A stretch of 33,215 nt of DNA. Source: Chromera velia (Eukaryota; Sar; Chromeraceae). The notes under the pieces were generated by a model that did not search any database, was not told the origin of the DNA, and saw only the letters and a program-made list of their open reading frames with translations. Made by a program: the position numbers and the translations under genes. The stretch covers positions 1-33,215 of the forward strand of contig JAHBMJ010000754.1 of NCBI GenBank assembly GCA_018398765.1. The letters are read 5' to 3'. This document shows, one piece after another, positions 30,488 through 33,215 of this stretch; position 1 is the stretch's first letter; every line of letters begins with the position of its first letter.

Positions 30488-31976
30488 TGTGTGACTGGGA
30501 AAAGGGGACGGCAGAGGTACAGGTGTTGCGCAGAAGTACCGTGGGATCGAAGTTTCAATCACTTCCTAGCTGACACGAGCTCTCTTTGCTCAAGCGGGAG
30601 TGTACGGAACCCTAGGCGCTTCAATGGATGGAATCTGTACGAAGAGAGCGGGCTGGCTGGATTCTTTCAACTTTCTGCACTTGCATCAGTTGCACGCCAG
30701 CGAACATGCAGGCGTACGTGTCTCATGCAATTGTCAGCCCGGAAAGGACAGCTGAGGGGATGCTGAGGGGAAACTTAATTATCCATGACATGCAGTCTTG
30801 AACGAAACATATACGCAAGTCTCATGCGCACGCGTATATCGCTTTCGCACGGAGTTGAATCTTGCAGCCGACTTGGCCGGCGCGGGCCATCGCATTTCGA
30901 TCCCATGGCCCCGGAAAGCGAAGCTGGGCCTGCGGGCAGGATCAGCCTCGCAGAGTCACTTTTTCATCTTCTGTGACCTCACAGAGACTGCCAATACTTG
31001 CGGAATGTCGTTTGAGCGGTCTTGATTTCTCTTTCTGCTTTTCTTGAAGTCGCTTTATCTTTCTACATTTTTTTGTAGATGGTTTCCTTAATTATCTAAA
31101 TTCACTTCCTTGCTGGTCAACCTAACTAGTCACTGTAGACCAAACATTCTTTAGTACAAATAGAGTGCCGAAGGGCACCGCCAAGAGAGTGGAAAGGCAA
31201 GCCATATACCGCATTCCGCCACACAGAGCGCCGTCCATCCTAGGGATCAAAGTGCAGGTTACCGTGTTGCATGCTGTCATGAGTGAGAAAGAGTTTCATG
31301 AGTAAGGATAAGAGAAGATGTACGATTATCATCCCAACAGACTTCTGACTTCCTAACAGACTTTTATATACACGTATGTAGAATAGAGTGAAGAGATATA
31401 AGTGTATAGCTGTGACGCCCTCAGGGCTCTAGCTTTTAGCTAGGGTTGTACTGCAGTTAACAGCCACATTCTCTGACCATTTCATTTTTTTGACTACTTC
31501 AAGAAGGCTCTCCAGCTGTCACTCACTGGTCCAGCCTGAAGGCTTCTTTTTCTATCGACGTACACTTGATTTTTCTCTTCTCCTTTTCCTTTACAAAACC
31601 TTTTCTTAGCTTTTTCTAGTTACACGGGCTGAAAGATGACTCGGAACAAAGATGGAGATGCCCGAAGTCACTTCCCATCTCCGACTTTCATCTGTTCTCT
31701 TCAGCGTTATTGGTGCTTGAAATATTCTGGAAGGGCACCAGGGAGTACTAAGAGATACAAAGCATTTGTATAGAGACAGCAGGAGCTCTTCAAGAAGGCT
31801 TGGGACTCTAGCTTGGGACTCTGTGGAAATTAAAAATGACAAGAGGATCGTAAGCATCTCTTGCTTGACTCTTGTAGAGAAAGGAAACCCGGCAAGTTTT
31901 TGAGCAGCCAGAGGGCCTCAGACTGAGTGCTCGCTTGGATCCGATCGGAAGATCTCTTCCTGATTGTCTGTTCTTT
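30488..31976. other. Upstream flank of the carbonic anhydrase gene
   Basis: The promoter and 5' untranslated region of the minus-strand gene should lie in the first few hundred bases. I see no clear TATA box. From about 31060 the sequence becomes T-rich and mixed, with no supported coding region. TGTGACGCCCTCAGGGCTCT at 31411-31430 recalls LTR starts, but no matching end was found. Confidence 0.5.
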
Positions 31977-32419
31977 GTCTGCGTTAGCTGAAGAAAAATC
32001 CGAGATGGGGGTGATAAGCAGTAGTGCTGTGCGCTCCTTACCCGTGTTAGCTTGAGGAGATATCCGGGATAAGACAGGTGGCTGCCTTTACCTGCGTCAG
32101 CTAAGGGAAAATCCGGGATGGGGGTAACAAGCAGTAATATTGTACGCTCCTTACCCACATCAGCTTGAGGGGATATCCGGAATGAGACAGGTGGTTGCCT
32201 TTGCCCGCGTCAGCTGAGGGGAAATCCGGGATGGGGGTGACAAGCAGTAGTGCTGTATGCTCTTTACCCGCGTCAGCTTGAGGGGATATTCGGGATAAAA
32301 CAGGTGGCTGCCTTTGCCTACATCAGCTGAGGGGAAATCCAGGATGGGGGCGCTACACAGATGTGTTGAGTGCTCCTTGTCCGCGTCAGTTGAGGGGAAA
32401 TCCGGGGGAGGCAGCGCCA
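31977..32419. repeat. 113-bp tandem repeat array (about four copies)
   Basis: Units start at about 31981, 32094, 32207 and 32320 with GCGTCAGCTGAGGGGAAATC or close variants; the last is incomplete and diverged. Each unit consists of two related halves, one with CAGCTGAGGGGAAATCCGGG and one with CAGCTTGAGGGGATATCCGG, so the array probably grew from a unit of about 57 bp. Minus-strand open frames across it are repetitive (PPSRIFLQLT and similar) and not supported as genes. Confidence 0.85.
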
Positions 32420-32570
32420 CTGCGCGCCACTGAAGAGCTTCACATTTCGGTATGACTGGTGCTTTGAGATGCCTTGTGTTCTGTTCTAGGTTCTGTTCCT
32501 TGCATTTGCATCTGGGGATCCCGGATTTGCTCATCAAACTTATTTGCACCTCTTATTGATTTATTTTATG

Positions 32571-32797
32571 ATTCTTCTTCTTTCCACCCCTGTGTGGTTG
32601 AGAGCATGAGCATACAGGGGCAGACGTTTTCCTCTTTCTTCATCTCTCTTCATCCCGTCTCCTTCTTGTTCGAATGAAGATTGTTCTTCTTCTTTCCACT
32701 TCTGTATGGCTGAGAGCATGAGCATACAGGGGGAGACGTTTTTCTCTTTCTTCATCAGATTCTCTCTTCATCTCGTCTCCTTTCTGTGCAAACGAAG
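32571..32797. repeat. Tandem duplication of a segment of about 110 bp
   Basis: Copy 1 (32571-32679) and copy 2 (32680-32797) share TTCTTCTTTCCAC, GAGAGCATGAGCATACAGGG and GAGACGTTT/CAGACGTTT blocks and end in CGAA(T/C)GAAG-like sequence. Copy 2 has a small insertion near TTCATCAGATTC. Confidence 0.8.
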
Positions 32798-33215
32798 ATT
32801 GATGTCGTCTCTCTCAACATAGGAGCCTAGAGAATTCATGTATTTCTGTTGTCATCTCTCTTCATCCTGTCGCATTCTGTCTCCAGTCATGCATTGCAAT
32901 GATGACTCTATCACAACCGTTGTTTTCTGTCTCCGTCTTTTCACCCACTCATCTTCCATTCCGTTTCTTTCATCTCGTCCTCTGCTTTTAATAAAAGATC
33001 AATCAGTGATCGGTGCCATCTCTTTATTCAATTTTTTTTTCATTTCCTTTTTAAAGTTTCTCACAAAAAGATTAATATCCTCCACCCTTCTGCACCCTTC
33101 TCATTCTTTCTTTTATTGTCTTTTCATCTTGCCCCCTAACTTCAATTGCGTGAAGTTGATCAGTCTGAGGTCTTTGACCTGCATATTTGGGAGGGGGGGG
33201 GGCAAGCATGCGAAA
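32798..33215. other. T-rich flank, nothing recognised
   Basis: Pyrimidine-rich sequence with CTCTTCATC motifs related to the preceding duplication, an AATAAA at about 32990 and a G-run near the end. No open frame or known element is supported. Confidence 0.5.

Noticed and set aside
31411-31500. TGTGACGCCC start that recalls a Ty3-type LTR
   Set aside because: No second copy, primer-binding site, polypurine tract or pol domain is visible in the window.
1-33215. CRISPR arrays, bacterial operons, tRNA and rRNA genes
   Set aside because: The DNA is intron-rich and eukaryotic; tandem arrays lack spacer structure, and I found no cloverleaf or rRNA-like sequence.

Overview
The window is eukaryotic nuclear DNA. 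Coding sequence is cut into many short exons with GT-AG borders and T/C-rich ...TGCAG acceptors, introns are packed with microsatellites, and the gap between genes is AT-rich with transposon-like debris. The exon-rich style, a receptor-like protein of beta-helix, Cys-rich and polytopic membrane parts, and a secreted alpha-type carbonic anhydrase suggest a microalga or other protist. My best guess is a chromerid alveolate such as Chromera; a stramenopile alga is possible. This is inference, since no rRNA, tRNA or organellar marker is present.

Layout. (1) About 228-19232, plus strand: one very large gene, 5' end outside the window, rebuilt here as about 42 exons (about 2,000 codons). Nearly all junctions keep reading phase. 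In order it encodes ankyrin-like repeats (228-2734), a basic and low-complexity linker with unrecognised segments (to about 7965, including 13 prolines), a parallel beta-helix region of the 'CxFxxN...GG(A/S)' type (8389-11745), a Cys-rich GCC2/GCC3 or ephrin-receptor-like stalk (11991-14246), about ten hydrophobic segments (14359-18296) and a charged tail (18700-19232). Its introns hold a 12-bp minisatellite (4627-4907), an 11-bp satellite (about 12378-13300) and many dinucleotide runs. (2) 19233 to about 26230: a 7-kb AT-rich island without an intact gene. It contains MITE-like elements with A/T-tract hairpins, a direct repeat pair, two orphan membrane-exon fragments and the 3' end of a probable non-LTR retrotransposon. 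(3) 26230-27695: more balanced composition, no gene recognised. (4) 27696-30487, minus strand: a complete five-exon alpha-carbonic anhydrase with signal peptide (361 codons). (5) 30488-33215: upstream flank of the anhydrase gene with a 113-bp tandem array and a tandemly duplicated 110-bp segment.

The two genes converge on the AT-rich island. Nothing ties them into one pathway: one looks like a surface receptor or channel, the other an extracellular or periplasmic enzyme for CO2/bicarbonate interconversion. The most unusual signals are the many splice donors reading GTCAG(T) instead of GTRAG(T), the acceptor motif TGCATGCAG, an exon border duplicated around a hairpin insertion at 10674-10797, and the combined architecture of the large gene.
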